A stretch of DNA of 64,000 nt from JAUSIF01 sp040901465 (GCA_040901465.1 JBBDYN010000002.1:153539-217538), one strand, 5' to 3'; shown: positions 8,327 to 17,708, counted from the first letter of the stretch. Program-made: numbers and translations. Notes: generated from the sequence alone by a model not told the origin.

Positions 8327-9226
8327 CTACCCTTTGCCGCGCCGGATTCCGGCCATCTGCTCGAGCACCGCGCAGACCGCCGCCGTGTCCTGCGCGCCAA
8401 GTCCACCCGCCAATGCCGCGTCATAGACCGGCACTGTCGCGTCGAATAAGGGCGTCGGGCTTTTCAGGGTGGCGGCGAAATCGCGAATGATCGCCATGTC
8501 CTTCTGCCACACGGAGAGCTTCATGGTCGCATCATCGTAGCGGTCTTCCACCATCATCGGCCCGCGCAACTCGAACACACGCGAATTTCCGGCGCCGCTT
8601 TTCACGAGCTCGAAAATCTTTTTCGGGTCGAGGCCCGCCTTGATCCCCAGCACGAAGGCTTCCGCCGAGGCGACGTTGTGAATGGCGACGAGCAGGTTCG
8701 CCACAAATTTCATGCGCATCCCGTTGCCGAACGCACCGAGATCGTGCGCCTCGCGCGCGAAGTCCCTGAACAACGGCATCAACGCCGCAATGCTCGCCGA
8801 AGCACCGCTCGCATAGACCACGAGATCCTTGGTCTTCGCCTGCGCACCGGTGCCGCTGAGCGGGCAATCGAGCAGCACATGCCCCGCCTCCCGCAACCTC
8901 TTCTCGGCCTTCGCCTTGTCGTCGATCGCGAACGTGCTGAGCTCGGCGACGACCCGCTTCGGTGCGCCGGCCGCGATGATTTCGTTGACCGTGGCCGCGA
9001 GTGCATCCGGATGTGGGAGGCTCGTAAGGTTGATTGGATTGTCTTTCGCAAGCGCTCCTGCGCTGACCGCAATTTCGATGCCCGCTCCCGCCAGCTCTTG
9101 ACGGCGCTTGGCGTCGACGTCGTATCCCGTGACGCGCCAGCCGGCGGCTGCGAGATTGCGTGCGATCGCACCGCCCATGATCCCGAGGCCGACGACGCCG
9201 ACCTTGCCTTTTGCCCGTGCTTGCAT
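8327..9226 (-). CDS. NAD(P)-dependent beta-hydroxyacid dehydrogenase (3-hydroxyisobutyrate dehydrogenase family)
   Basis: Oxidises a beta-hydroxyacid or reduces the corresponding semialdehyde in the cytoplasm. The N-terminal Rossmann motif VGVVGLGIMGGAIARNL lies at residues 9-25; the substrate-binding DCPLSGTGAQ and the catalytic lysine segment GNGMRMKFVANLL follow; the C-terminal half is helical. 299 residues, normal for the family. Start ATG has AAGGAG upstream. It lies 20 bases after the carboxymuconolactone-decarboxylase-family gene and 230 bases before livH, so the three units could form one catabolic/uptake group. Exact substrate is not predictable: the family includes 3-hydroxyisobutyrate, tartronate semialdehyde and other substrates. 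Confidence 0.88.
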   Translation of the reverse strand: MQARAKGKVGVVGLGIMGGAIARNLAAAGWRVTGYDVDAKRRQELAGAGIEIAVSAGALAKDNPINLTSLPHPDALAATVNEIIAAGAPKRVVAELSTFAIDDKAKAEKRLREAGHVLLDCPLSGTGAQAKTKDLVVYASGASASIAALMPLFRDFAREAHDLGAFGNGMRMKFVANLLVAIHNVASAEAFVLGIKAGLDPKKIFELVKSGAGNSRVFELRGPMMVEDRYDDATMKLSVWQKDMAIIRDFAATLKSPTPLFDATVPVYDAALAGGLGAQDTAAVCAVLEQMAGIRRGKG

Positions 9227-9246
9227 CGTTGGCTTCTCCTTGGCCC

Positions 9247-9795
9247 CTATTCGGAGAATGGCTCCAGGCGGCCCTCCGGAATCGGCACGCGAAACGCGAC
9301 GATGGTCATGGAAATGAGCCCGTAATATCCGAGAATGCCGACAAGCTCGACGACGCCGACTATGCCGAGCTCCGCTTCCGCCCGCTTATAAGCGGCGTCG
9401 CTGACCCGGTGGGTATCCAGGAGCTCGCGGGCAAAATCGTAAAGCGCCGCCTCGTCCATGCGCGAGAGCGTCGGCTTGCGGCCGGTGCGGATCGCCTCCA
9501 CGGCTTCCCGGTCGAGCCCCGCCTCGATGCCGACCGGCGCGTGCACGAACCATTCGAAGCCGGCTTTCCAGTGCGCGCCGGTGATCAGGATCGCAAGCTC
9601 GGAGAGCCGTTTCGGCAGGCTAGTATTGAAGCGGCAGAATGCGCCGAGGTCTTGCGCGCGCCCGGCAAATTCCGGACTGCGCAGCCAGATTTTCAGCGGC
9701 CCGGCGAGTCCCCCGCGCGGGCCGGCCACGATCGCATCGTGGACCTTGCGCTGTTCGGGCGTGAGGCTCTCGAAGTCCATTTCGGGTATTCGCAT
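9247..9795 (-). CDS. Carboxymuconolactone decarboxylase family protein
   Basis: 182-residue all-helical protein of the CMD/AhpD fold. The recognisable core is LPKRLSELAILITGAHWKAGFEWFVHAPVGIEAGL, matching the family's helix pair that carries HxxxH-like residues. The CxxC of the AhpD peroxidase branch is absent (the corresponding segment is HWKAGFEW), so it belongs to the non-redox branch, whose members act in aromatic or lactone degradation or have unknown roles. Start ATG is preceded by GAGG at good spacing. It is the first gene of a two-gene unit with the hydroxyacid dehydrogenase downstream. Confidence 0.82.
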   Translation of the reverse strand: MRIPEMDFESLTPEQRKVHDAIVAGPRGGLAGPLKIWLRSPEFAGRAQDLGAFCRFNTSLPKRLSELAILITGAHWKAGFEWFVHAPVGIEAGLDREAVEAIRTGRKPTLSRMDEAALYDFARELLDTHRVSDAAYKRAEAELGIVGVVELVGILGYYGLISMTIVAFRVPIPEGRLEPFSE

Positions 9796-9924
9796 CGCCG
9801 TCCTCGCTTGCTACGTCCGCGAATCCCTGTACGGCATGGAGTGCCCCGAGACCAGCGCGGGCCTTCATGATTTCGCTACCACGAATGATTCCGCCGCGTT
9901 TACCAGGGCGTCCCCGACGGGCGG

Positions 9925-9990
9925 CCTTTTATGAATTGGATCAATAAGTTGGAAAGGATGCCAATTCAGAACCCCTTCAACATGAATCAA
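9925..9990 (+). promoter_or_regulatory. A+T-rich candidate promoter/operator region of the cpa-tad operon
   Basis: The 290 bases between the CMD-family gene and cpaB contain no gene. Within them, the segment around TTTTATGAATTGGATCAATA is clearly richer in A+T than its surroundings, and GAATTGG at 9933 is mirrored by CCAATTC at 9961. This is where a promoter for the pilus operon would be expected, but no confident -35/-10 pair can be named. Confidence 0.3.
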
Positions 9991-10086
9991 GAACTCCCGA
10001 TCCGGTGAGAACTTCAACACTCTGCGACAACGCTTGTTCGCTACTCCTCCTCGCACGCGAAGGGTTCGCAGCCGGGAGTGAGTTCA

Positions 10087-10956
10087 GTGCGCGGAAGTAC
10101 GATCGTGATGATCGCCGTGGCCGCCGTGTTCGGCGTGCTGGCGGCTTTCTTTGCGCAGTCGTGGCTCAGTCGCCAGACCGATCTGCGCATGAAGAGCCTC
10201 GAAGCTCGCACCAGCGTGACCACGCGCACCATCGTGGTTGCGCGGTCGCCGCTTCGCTTTGGAAATCCGCTTACCTCGGGCGCCCTGCGTGAAATCGCCT
10301 GGCCCGGCGAAGCGATCCCCGCGAACGCTTTTTCCACGGTCGCCGAACTGACCAGCGGCGACAAGCGCGTCGTGCTCGCCTCGATCGAACCCAACGAGCC
10401 GATTGTCGCGAGCAAGATCACCGGCCCGGGCCAGAAGGCCACGCTGTCGGCCGTGATCGAGGATGGGATGAAGGCCGTGACAATCCGCGTCAACGATGTC
10501 GAAGGCGTCGCCGGATTCGTGCTCCCGGGCGACCGCGTCGATGTCTTGATGACGCGCCAGTCGGAGCGGGAGAGCAGCAGCAACGACGTCGTTTTGCAGA
10601 ACATCAAAGTGCTTGCGATCGATCAGATCGCCGATGAGCGTGCGGAAAAGCCGACGGTCGTGAAGGCCGTCACGCTCGAAGTAGACACGCTTTCGGCGCA
10701 GAAGCTCGCGCTTGCGACGTCCGTCGGCAATCTGTCGCTCGTGTTGCGCCGGGCCGGCGACGCGGCCGAGGAAAGCAATCGTCGCGTGACGATCACTGAC
10801 ATCGGCGCCGGAGGCAAGGGAACGCCGTCGGCGCCGTCGGACTACAGGACGATCCGCGTCAATCGCGCGGCGAAGCGAGAAGAATACAGCGTGCCGGTCG
10901 AGAATTTCGACCGCGTTCAAGCGAGCGGTGCGCGTCGTGGGGACGTGCATCCGTAA
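10087..10956 (+). CDS. cpaB: Flp pilus assembly protein CpaB (RcpC)
   Basis: Periplasmic component of the Tad/Flp pilus machine, thought to work with the secretin. It has one N-terminal membrane anchor (STIVMIAVAAVFGVLAAFFAQ), then a SAF-like domain (VVARSPLRFGNPLTSGALREI), and the conserved CpaB stretch TIRVNDVEGVAGFVLPGDRVDVL. GTG 10087 is preferred over GTG 10078 because GGGAG at 10074-10078 is correctly spaced for it; the choice changes only three residues. First gene of cpaBCDEF-tadBC. Confidence 0.93.
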   Translation: MRGSTIVMIAVAAVFGVLAAFFAQSWLSRQTDLRMKSLEARTSVTTRTIVVARSPLRFGNPLTSGALREIAWPGEAIPANAFSTVAELTSGDKRVVLASIEPNEPIVASKITGPGQKATLSAVIEDGMKAVTIRVNDVEGVAGFVLPGDRVDVLMTRQSERESSSNDVVLQNIKVLAIDQIADERAEKPTVVKAVTLEVDTLSAQKLALATSVGNLSLVLRRAGDAAEESNRRVTITDIGAGGKGTPSAPSDYRTIRVNRAAKREEYSVPVENFDRVQASGARRGDVHP

Positions 10957-10990
10957 GTAAGACCCAAGTCGAGGATCCGGGGAGGATATC

Positions 10991-12502
10991 GTGTGTAACT
11001 GGACGGAAAGTGAAATCGTGGCCGCAAGGCCTGACGCTTGGGTAGGGCGGGCGCATCGGCAGTATGTGCGAGCCATGCTGCCCGCGCTGCTCGCCGCGGC
11101 CTTCGTGGCCGGCGCCGGCTTGATGTCGCCGCCGGCGCTGCTTGCGGCGGAGACGCAGCCGCGCGTCGTGCAGCTCAATCTCGGCAAGTCGACGGTGACG
11201 GTGAAGGTGCCGCTTTCCAAGTCGGAGACGTTGCGTACCGACGCGGGCTTCGTCGACATCGTCGTCGCCGATCCGGAGATTGCCGATGTCCTGCCGCTGA
11301 CCGACCGCTCCTTGTCGGTGCTCGGGAAGAAAATCGGCTCGACCCGGCTCTCGGTCTATGCCGAGGGCAAGCAGCTCCTCGGCGTGTTCGATATCGAGGT
11401 CTCCTACGACACCACGCAACTCGGCGCCGAACTTTCGCGCCAGTTCCCGCACGCAAGCTTCCGCGTGTCATCGGTGAACGGTCGCATTCTGCTCTCCGGG
11501 AACGCGCCTGACGGTGTGACCCTCGACAAGGCCGTCACCATCGCCAAGCAGTTCGGCCCCGAGGTCATCAACTCGGTCAAAGTTTCCCAGCCGCAGCAGG
11601 TTCTGCTCGAGGTCCGCTTCGTCGAGGCTGCCCGCTCGGCCGGTCGCGAGCTCGGTATCCGCTGGGAATCGCTCAATGACCGCATCACGATCGGCACTTC
11701 GGGACTGTTGTCCGGCAGCGAGCCGTTCGGCGTCATGATCGGCACGCTCCTGAGCGGCGGGCTCGAGGCCGACGCGATCATTCGTTCGCTTGAGGACCGC
11801 GGCGTCGCGCGCCGCCTTGCCGAGCCGAACCTTGTCGCGCTCTCCGGGGATACCGCGAGCTTCCTCGCCGGCGGTGAGTTCCCGTTCCCGGTGCAATCGA
11901 CCAACAACACGATCACAATCGAGTTCAAGAAGTTCGGCGTCGGTCTCGCGTTCACCCCGACCGTCCTCGGCAGCGGCTTGGTCAATCTGAAGATCGAGCC
12001 CGAGGTGAGCCAGATCGATCCCAGCAACGTGGTGCGGATCGGCGGCGTCGAAATCCCCAGCCTGATCGTGCGCCGGGCCAATACCACGATCGAGCTGCGC
12101 GATGGACAGAGCTTCGCCATTGCGGGCCTGTTGCAGAGCATCAACTCGGTCAACCAGAGTCAGCTTCCGTGGATCGGCAACATTCCGATCATCGGCGCGC
12201 TGTTCCGCAGTGCCTCGTACCAGAAGCAGGAAACCGATCTCGTCATTATCGTGACTCCGCGGATCGTCCGCCCGACGCGCCCGGGCGACCTCGTTCGCAC
12301 GCCGCTCGACAACACACTGCCGCCGAACGACGTCGACTTCTTCCTGCACGGCGTCTCGGAACTAACCCCGAGCATGGTGCGTCAGGTCCGTGCTTACGAG
12401 GCCGGCGGCCTCGCCACGCAGCGTCCGTTCACCGGGCACGTGATCGATCTTCCGCAACCCGCCAGCCAACAGGAGACCGGCCATGTCGTCGCGAAATTCT
12501 GA
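10991..12502 (+). CDS. cpaC: Flp pilus secretin CpaC (RcpA)
   Basis: Outer-membrane secretin channel for the Flp pilus, 503 residues. After a signal/anchor segment (MLPALLAAAFVAGAGLM) comes the pilus-formation N-terminal domain (QLNLGKSTVTVKVPLSKSETL ... LPLTDRSLSVLGKKIGSTRL), a BON-like part, and the secretin domain with LAEPNLVALSGDTASFLAGG and the closing TDLVIIVTPRIVRP. GTG 10991 has GGAGG six bases upstream; the N-terminus before the hydrophobic segment is unusually long and Trp-containing, so a later start inside it is possible. Its 3' end overlaps cpaD by 20 bases. Confidence 0.95.
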   Translation: MCNWTESEIVAARPDAWVGRAHRQYVRAMLPALLAAAFVAGAGLMSPPALLAAETQPRVVQLNLGKSTVTVKVPLSKSETLRTDAGFVDIVVADPEIADVLPLTDRSLSVLGKKIGSTRLSVYAEGKQLLGVFDIEVSYDTTQLGAELSRQFPHASFRVSSVNGRILLSGNAPDGVTLDKAVTIAKQFGPEVINSVKVSQPQQVLLEVRFVEAARSAGRELGIRWESLNDRITIGTSGLLSGSEPFGVMIGTLLSGGLEADAIIRSLEDRGVARRLAEPNLVALSGDTASFLAGGEFPFPVQSTNNTITIEFKKFGVGLAFTPTVLGSGLVNLKIEPEVSQIDPSNVVRIGGVEIPSLIVRRANTTIELRDGQSFAIAGLLQSINSVNQSQLPWIGNIPIIGALFRSASYQKQETDLVIIVTPRIVRPTRPGDLVRTPLDNTLPPNDVDFFLHGVSELTPSMVRQVRAYEAGGLATQRPFTGHVIDLPQPASQQETGHVVAKF

Positions 12503-12830
12503 GCGCCGCCTCCGCTGGATTGTCCCGGCGCTGCTCTTCGCCGGAACCCTCGCCGGATGCGCGGAGCCCGACCTCTATCTCGATCGCCGCGACACGATCA
12601 GCCTGCATGCGGGCGATGCCGTGGCGTCGAATATCATCGTGCAGACGGTCGATCCGTGGCCGCGCGTGGCGGGAAACCGCAACATCGCGTTTAACGGCGA
12701 TCGCATGCAGGCCGCGGGCGAGCGCTATCGCACCGGCAAGGTGACCCCGCTCAACGGCCTCAGCACCAGTTCGGTCATATTCTCGGGATCGCCGGGAGCC
12801 GGCGGCGGAGCTGCGGCAGCCGCACCATAA
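12483..12830 (+). CDS. cpaD: CpaD-like pilus assembly lipoprotein
   Basis: 115-residue lipoprotein with a signal sequence ending in the lipobox LAGC (cysteine near residue 26), so it should be anchored in the outer membrane where it helps the CpaC secretin. The segment VASNIIVQTVDPWPRVAGNR is the conserved CpaD stretch. It is shorter than the roughly 200-residue Caulobacter CpaD, as is common in Bradyrhizobium relatives. Overlaps cpaC by 20 bases. The C-terminus is a Gly/Ala-rich tail. Confidence 0.82.
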   Translation: MSSRNSERRLRWIVPALLFAGTLAGCAEPDLYLDRRDTISLHAGDAVASNIIVQTVDPWPRVAGNRNIAFNGDRMQAAGERYRTGKVTPLNGLSTSSVIFSGSPGAGGGAAAAAP

Positions 12831-12921
12831 GAACGAAGGGACAAGCCGGCTGCGGCGGACGTGGCCGTGGGCCACGATTTCGCGGAACGCCGGCAGGTTT
12901 GCGTGAATCGAGTTTGCACCG

Positions 12922-14154
12922 ATGCTTGATCGCCCACCCAACTCCGCGGCCGACAAAGTCCGGGTCATCGTGCTCACCGCCGACGCCGAATTCGAGCAGT
13001 CGGTGCGCGCGACCTTTGGGGCCAACGGCAAGATCGAATTGACGGTCGTCAAGGGCGGAATCCTAGACGCGGATGCGAAACTCGACGTCGGCCACGCTTC
13101 CGTCGTCATCATCGACTTCAACGCGACGAACCCGGAGGAACTGACCTCGCTGCAGCGTCTGATGGGCAAGATCGGCCGTTGGCCGCCTGTCGTCGTTGTC
13201 ACGCAAGCCTTCAACGCGGACGTCGCACGACGGCTGGTGCAGATGCGCGTCGCCGACTTCCTGGTGAGGCCGGTGAACCCCATCGACCTCGTACGCGCAT
13301 GCGCACGTGTCGCGCAAAATCCCGCCGACGACGAAATCAAGGAAGCCCAGATCTACACGTTCCTCCCGGCGGCGGGCGGCGTAGGCGTTACCACGCTGGC
13401 GATTCAGACCGCGATGACGCTGCTCAACAGCGGGCCGCGCGGCACCGTCACGACCTGCCTCGTTGATCTCGACTTCCAGCACGGCGCCTGCGCCGACTAT
13501 CTCGATCTAGAGCCGCGCCTCGATCTCGGCGAGATCGAACCGCGCCCGGAGCGGCTCGACCGGCAGCTCCTGGGTGTGATGCTTTCGCAGCATCCCACGG
13601 GGCTCGCAATGATCGCTGCGCCAAACCGGCCGGCGGAGATGCGCTCGTTCGATCCGAACGTGGTCACGCGGCTTCTCGATCTCGTCTCGTCGCATTTCGA
13701 CTATGTCGTGATCGACATGCCGCGCACCTGGTTCTCGTGGACGGACAACGTGCTCGTCGGCTCGAACAAGTTGTTTATCGTGAGCGAAATGACCGTGCCG
13801 GGATTGCGGCATGCGAAGCAGCTGGTTGCCGCGATCTCGGAGCGGCTCGGCCAGGGCCCGCATCCTTTGGTGATCGTCAATCGCTTCGAGCAGCGCTTTT
13901 TTTCGACTGGATTGCGCCGGGGCGACATCAAGCAGGCCCTGGGACCCGCCTTCGCCGGCACCATCCCCAACAATTATCGGCTCGTGCGGGAGGCGATCGA
14001 TCGCGGAATTCCGCTCGAGGAAGTCAAGGCCGGAAACAACGTCGCCGCCGAACTGAAGAAGCTCGTTCTGCAACAGGCCGGCACCAAGGGCGGCGCGGGC
14101 AAGACGGAAGCCGTCGACAAGAAAAAGGAGTCGAGCTTCTTCTGGGCGCGATGA
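12922..14154 (+). CDS. cpaE: CpaE/TadZ pilus localisation ATPase-like protein
   Basis: 410-residue cytoplasmic protein that places the Tad machine at the pole. Residues 12-130 form a receiver-like domain (VRVIVLTADAEFEQSVRA ... VVVVTQAFNADVARRLVQM) without an obvious phosphorylation site; residues 140-380 form a MinD/ParA-type domain. The P-loop is degenerate: AAGGVGVTT has valine where the ATP-binding lysine normally sits, while the Walker B-like CLVDLDFQHGA is kept. The C-terminus is Lys-rich and ends SSFFWAR. TadZ proteins frequently have such atypical Walker A motifs. 91 bases separate it from cpaD and contain nothing recognisable. Confidence 0.93.
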   Translation: MLDRPPNSAADKVRVIVLTADAEFEQSVRATFGANGKIELTVVKGGILDADAKLDVGHASVVIIDFNATNPEELTSLQRLMGKIGRWPPVVVVTQAFNADVARRLVQMRVADFLVRPVNPIDLVRACARVAQNPADDEIKEAQIYTFLPAAGGVGVTTLAIQTAMTLLNSGPRGTVTTCLVDLDFQHGACADYLDLEPRLDLGEIEPRPERLDRQLLGVMLSQHPTGLAMIAAPNRPAEMRSFDPNVVTRLLDLVSSHFDYVVIDMPRTWFSWTDNVLVGSNKLFIVSEMTVPGLRHAKQLVAAISERLGQGPHPLVIVNRFEQRFFSTGLRRGDIKQALGPAFAGTIPNNYRLVREAIDRGIPLEEVKAGNNVAAELKKLVLQQAGTKGGAGKTEAVDKKKESSFFWAR

Positions 14155-14212
14155 ACGCACGCGAAGTCGGCCCCCTTCGGGCCGCGCAGCAGGTTGAAAC
14201 TGAGGACGCATA

Positions 14213-15631
14213 ATGCTCGGCCGCTTTACCAAACGGCATTCCGCAGACCCGGAGATCGCACCGGCGCTGGAAGAGTCCGCGCCTTCGCTCGTCCTGGACA
14301 GCGAGCCCGAGGTGGTGGCGTCCGTTCCGGAGCCCGCGGCGCCCAACAACCCGTTGCTCAGCGCGAAACTCTTGGACGCCAAGGTCCGGCTGCATCGTCG
14401 CTTGATCGAAGAGATCAATCTGTCGGCGCTGGAAAAGCTGCCGGAGGCGGAAATCCACCGTCACGTGTCGGCGCTTGTGTCGCAGTATGTCGTGGCCGAG
14501 CGCCTCGCGCTCAACTCGCGCGAGCTTGAGGATTTCGTCCTCGAGATCCTCGATGAGATGACCGGCCTGGGTCCGATCGAGCCGCTCTTGAAGGATCCGA
14601 CGGTCAACGACATCCTGATCAACGGCCATGAGTGCGTCTATGTCGAGCGGCAAGGCATGCTCGAGCCGACGCTCGTGCGCTTCAAGGACGAGACGCATCT
14701 CCTGCGCATCGTCAACAAGATTGTGAACGCGGTCGGCCGCCGCGTCGATGAATCGCAGCCCCTTTGCGACGCGCGTCTTCTCGACGGCTCCCGTATCAAT
14801 ATTGCCATCCGCCCGATCGCGGTCGATGGGCCGCTCGTCTCAATCCGCAAATTCTCGAAAAAGCCGTTCAATCTCAAGAAGCTGATCGATATGAACGCGA
14901 TCCGCCCACAGATGGGCGAGTTGCTTGCGGCGGCCGTCAAGGCCCGCGTGACACTGATCATTTCCGGCGGTACCGGCTCCGGCAAGACCACCATGCTGAA
15001 TGCGCTCTCCGCCTTCATCTCCGAAAAAGAGCGCCTGATTACGATCGAAGACGCCGCCGAGCTTCAATTGCAGCAGCCGCACGTCGGCCGCATGGAGACG
15101 CGGCCGCCCAATATCGAAGGCAACGGCGAAATCCGCCAACGCGAACTGGTGAAGAACGCGCTGCGTATGCGTCCCGACCGCGTCATCCTCGGCGAGTGCC
15201 GCGGCGAGGAAGCCTTCGACATGTTGCAGGCGATGAACACGGGTCACGAGGGATCGATGGCGACGATCCACGCCAACTCGCCGCGCGATGCGATCTCCCG
15301 CCTCGAGCAGATGATCGGCATGGCCGGCATGCCGATGACGATTTCGAGCATCCGCGGCCAGATCGCCGCCGCGATCCGCGTGATTGTACAATTGCAGCGC
15401 ATGTCCGACGGCAGGCGGCGCGTCACCTCGATCGCCGAGATCACGGGGCTCGAGAGCGATATCATCCAGATGCAGGAAATCTATAAATACGTGCGTACCG
15501 GCACTGGCGCCGACGGAACGGTCGAAGGCCATTACCAGGCGACCGGCGTCCGGCCGCGTTTCCTTGGCGAACTGATCGCCAAGGGCATCAATATTCCGGG
15601 TGCCTTCTTCGATCCGTCCAAGCCGCTGTGA
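14213..15631 (+). CDS. cpaF: Pilus assembly ATPase CpaF (TadA)
   Basis: Hexameric secretion ATPase that powers Flp pilus extension, 472 residues. An acidic N-terminal tail is followed by the N-terminal domain (DPTVNDILINGHECVYVER), Walker A SGGTGSGKTTMLN, the Asp box EDAAELQL, Walker B-like RVILGECRGEEAFDML and the His box TGHEGSMATIHANS. All catalytic motifs appear intact. Its stop overlaps the tadB GTG start (GTGA), indicating translational coupling. Confidence 0.97.
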   Translation: MLGRFTKRHSADPEIAPALEESAPSLVLDSEPEVVASVPEPAAPNNPLLSAKLLDAKVRLHRRLIEEINLSALEKLPEAEIHRHVSALVSQYVVAERLALNSRELEDFVLEILDEMTGLGPIEPLLKDPTVNDILINGHECVYVERQGMLEPTLVRFKDETHLLRIVNKIVNAVGRRVDESQPLCDARLLDGSRINIAIRPIAVDGPLVSIRKFSKKPFNLKKLIDMNAIRPQMGELLAAAVKARVTLIISGGTGSGKTTMLNALSAFISEKERLITIEDAAELQLQQPHVGRMETRPPNIEGNGEIRQRELVKNALRMRPDRVILGECRGEEAFDMLQAMNTGHEGSMATIHANSPRDAISRLEQMIGMAGMPMTISSIRGQIAAAIRVIVQLQRMSDGRRRVTSIAEITGLESDIIQMQEIYKYVRTGTGADGTVEGHYQATGVRPRFLGELIAKGINIPGAFFDPSKPL

Positions 15632-16605
15632 TTCCCATGCCGTTCGAGTTCGACGAAGCCCACCTTTTTTACCTGTTCGCGGCCGCTTCGGTCGTGCTCG
15701 TCGTCGAGGCGGTCTATCTGCTATTCTTCTCCGCCGCGTCGTACCGTAACCGCGTCAACCGCCGGCTGCGCCTGATGCAGGATCAGGTGGATCGGCAGAG
15801 CATTCTCATTCAGTTGCGACGCGAGCGCGGGCTCACCGGCGGCGGCGACTTCAAGCTGCCGCTCGTCTATCTCAATCGGCTGATTCTGCAGTCGGGGCTG
15901 TCGATCGGCATCGGCAAGCTTGCCATTTTCATTGCGGTCAGCGCAGTGGCTGTCTTCGCCGTTAGCTGGGTGATGCGCGGCAGCCTGTTCGAAGCCGTCT
16001 TGATCACCGTCGGCGCGGCGCTGTTCTTGCCGTTCTTCGCGCTGAGATTCATGCGCAAGCGCCGCCAAAAGAAGTTCGGCGAGCAGTTTCCCGACGCCAT
16101 CGACATCATCGTCCGCAGTCTCCGCGCCGGACACCCGGTGCCCATCGCGATCGCCATGGTCGGCCGCGAACTGCCCGATCCGATCGGCTCCGAATTCGGC
16201 ATGGTCGCCGACGAGGTGACCTACGGCGCCGACATGGAGTCGGCGATGCGCAGTCTTTATCACCGTATCGGCCAGGACGACCTGCCGCTATTCGTGACCG
16301 CCATCGCAATTCAGAGTTCGACCGGCGGCAATCTGGGCGAAATTCTGGAAAATCTTTCCGGCGTGATCCGCCAGCGCTTCAAGATGCGTCGGAAAATTAG
16401 GGCGCTCGCAGCGGAAGGACGGTTCTCAGCCCTGCTGCTTTCCGGATTGCCGATCGCGATGTTTTTCATTTTGCGGCTCATCGCGCCCGACTTCTACGGA
16501 AAAATCTGGCACGAAGACATTACCAAGATCGGCCTGGTCGCCGCCGGCGTGTGGATGGCGATCGGCAATCTCATCATGTACCGGCTCGTGAACTTCCGGA
16601 TCTGA
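15628..16605 (+). CDS. tadB: Flp pilus inner-membrane platform protein TadB
   Basis: Type II secretion F-domain membrane protein, 325 residues. One N-terminal helix (FYLFAAASVVLVVEAVYLLFF), two helices around residues 85-130, the cytoplasmic F domain (FPDAIDIIVRSLRAGHPVPIAIAMVGREL ... SSTGGNLGEILENLSGVIR) and two C-terminal helices. GTG 15628 overlaps the cpaF stop; ATG 15637 is an alternative three codons in. Forms the platform with TadC. Confidence 0.95.
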   Translation: MIPMPFEFDEAHLFYLFAAASVVLVVEAVYLLFFSAASYRNRVNRRLRLMQDQVDRQSILIQLRRERGLTGGGDFKLPLVYLNRLILQSGLSIGIGKLAIFIAVSAVAVFAVSWVMRGSLFEAVLITVGAALFLPFFALRFMRKRRQKKFGEQFPDAIDIIVRSLRAGHPVPIAIAMVGRELPDPIGSEFGMVADEVTYGADMESAMRSLYHRIGQDDLPLFVTAIAIQSSTGGNLGEILENLSGVIRQRFKMRRKIRALAAEGRFSALLLSGLPIAMFFILRLIAPDFYGKIWHEDITKIGLVAAGVWMAIGNLIMYRLVNFRI

Positions 16606-16608
16606 TCG

Positions 16609-17580
16609 ATGGACGCGATCTTGGATCCGTTCTACCGGACGTTCGATGCCAATCCGGGCTTGGTGCTGGGCGCATTCGTGTTTCTCGCCGCCTCGCTGCT
16701 CGCGTTCAGCGTGATGGCGGCGGTCCGCGTGCGCAGCTCGGTGAAGCGGCGCGCCGCCGATATCTCGGCGCAGGGGCCGCGCCGGTCCGCTGAAAACACC
16801 CGCTCGCTGCGCTATGCAAGCGTGAAGGCCGCGCAACAACTCATCGACTACACGACCAAGAACTATTCGGACTCGAACGAAAAACATATGCGGATGCTGC
16901 GCCGGCAACTGATCCAGGCCGGTTTTCTCGATTCGCGCGCGCCAGCGTTCTATTTCATCGCGCGCACGGCCTTGGCGGTCGGACTCGGCGTCGCAGCGTT
17001 CATTGCCATCCCGATCGTCAGTCCGGGGACGAAAATGCTGTTTTGGCCGCTCGTCGGCCTTTGCGGGCTCGTCGGCTATTTCGCGCCCGGCTTCTACCTG
17101 AGCCGCCGGATCAACACGCGCCAGGTCGAGCATCGCGCCGGCTTCCCGGACTTCATGGATCTCCTGGTTGTCTGCGCCGATGCGGGACTCAGTATGGAAT
17201 CGGCGCTCGACCGGGTCGGCCGCGAGCTCACCGATTCCTATCCGTCGCTCGGCGCCAATATTCACATGGCGACGCTCGAAATCCGCGCCGGGCGCTCCTT
17301 GAGCGAGGCACTCGAACATCTCGGCGACCGGCTCGGCCTCGAGGAAGCGCGTTCGTTCGCCACGCTCCTTCAGCAATCCGAGGAACTCGGCTCCAGCATG
17401 ACAGACGCGCTCCGCGTCTACAGCGACGACATGCGCCACAAGCGGCTCTCTCGCGCCGAGGAAAAGGCCTACAGCCTGCCGGCCAAGCTCTCGGTGCCGC
17501 TGGTGCTCTGCGTTTTCCCGGTGCTCGTCATCGTCATCATGTTGCCGGCCTACGTTCGCTTCAAAATCGGCGGTTTCTGA
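16609..17580 (+). CDS. tadC: Flp pilus inner-membrane platform protein TadC
   Basis: Partner of TadB with the same F-domain architecture, 323 residues: N-terminal helix (GLVLGAFVFLAASLLAFSVMAA), a linker of basic residues, two middle helices, F domain (FPDFMDLLVVCADAGLSMESALDRV ... LLQQSEELGSSMTDALRVYSDD) and a C-terminal helix pair ending in VLVIVIMLPAYVRF. It begins 3 bases after tadB. Last gene of the tightly packed part of the operon. Confidence 0.95.
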   Translation: MDAILDPFYRTFDANPGLVLGAFVFLAASLLAFSVMAAVRVRSSVKRRAADISAQGPRRSAENTRSLRYASVKAAQQLIDYTTKNYSDSNEKHMRMLRRQLIQAGFLDSRAPAFYFIARTALAVGLGVAAFIAIPIVSPGTKMLFWPLVGLCGLVGYFAPGFYLSRRINTRQVEHRAGFPDFMDLLVVCADAGLSMESALDRVGRELTDSYPSLGANIHMATLEIRAGRSLSEALEHLGDRLGLEEARSFATLLQQSEELGSSMTDALRVYSDDMRHKRLSRAEEKAYSLPAKLSVPLVLCVFPVLVIVIMLPAYVRFKIGGF

Positions 17581-17708
17581 CATCGCAAGCGGGGAATACC
17601 GCAAGGACGGGCGGAATCGCTCCTTTGGCTGGCGAGAGTTTCTTAACCATCGTCCCTTAGCTTCCGAACCGGGGTTACTCGGGAATCCGCGTTGAAGGGT
17701 TGCGCGCA

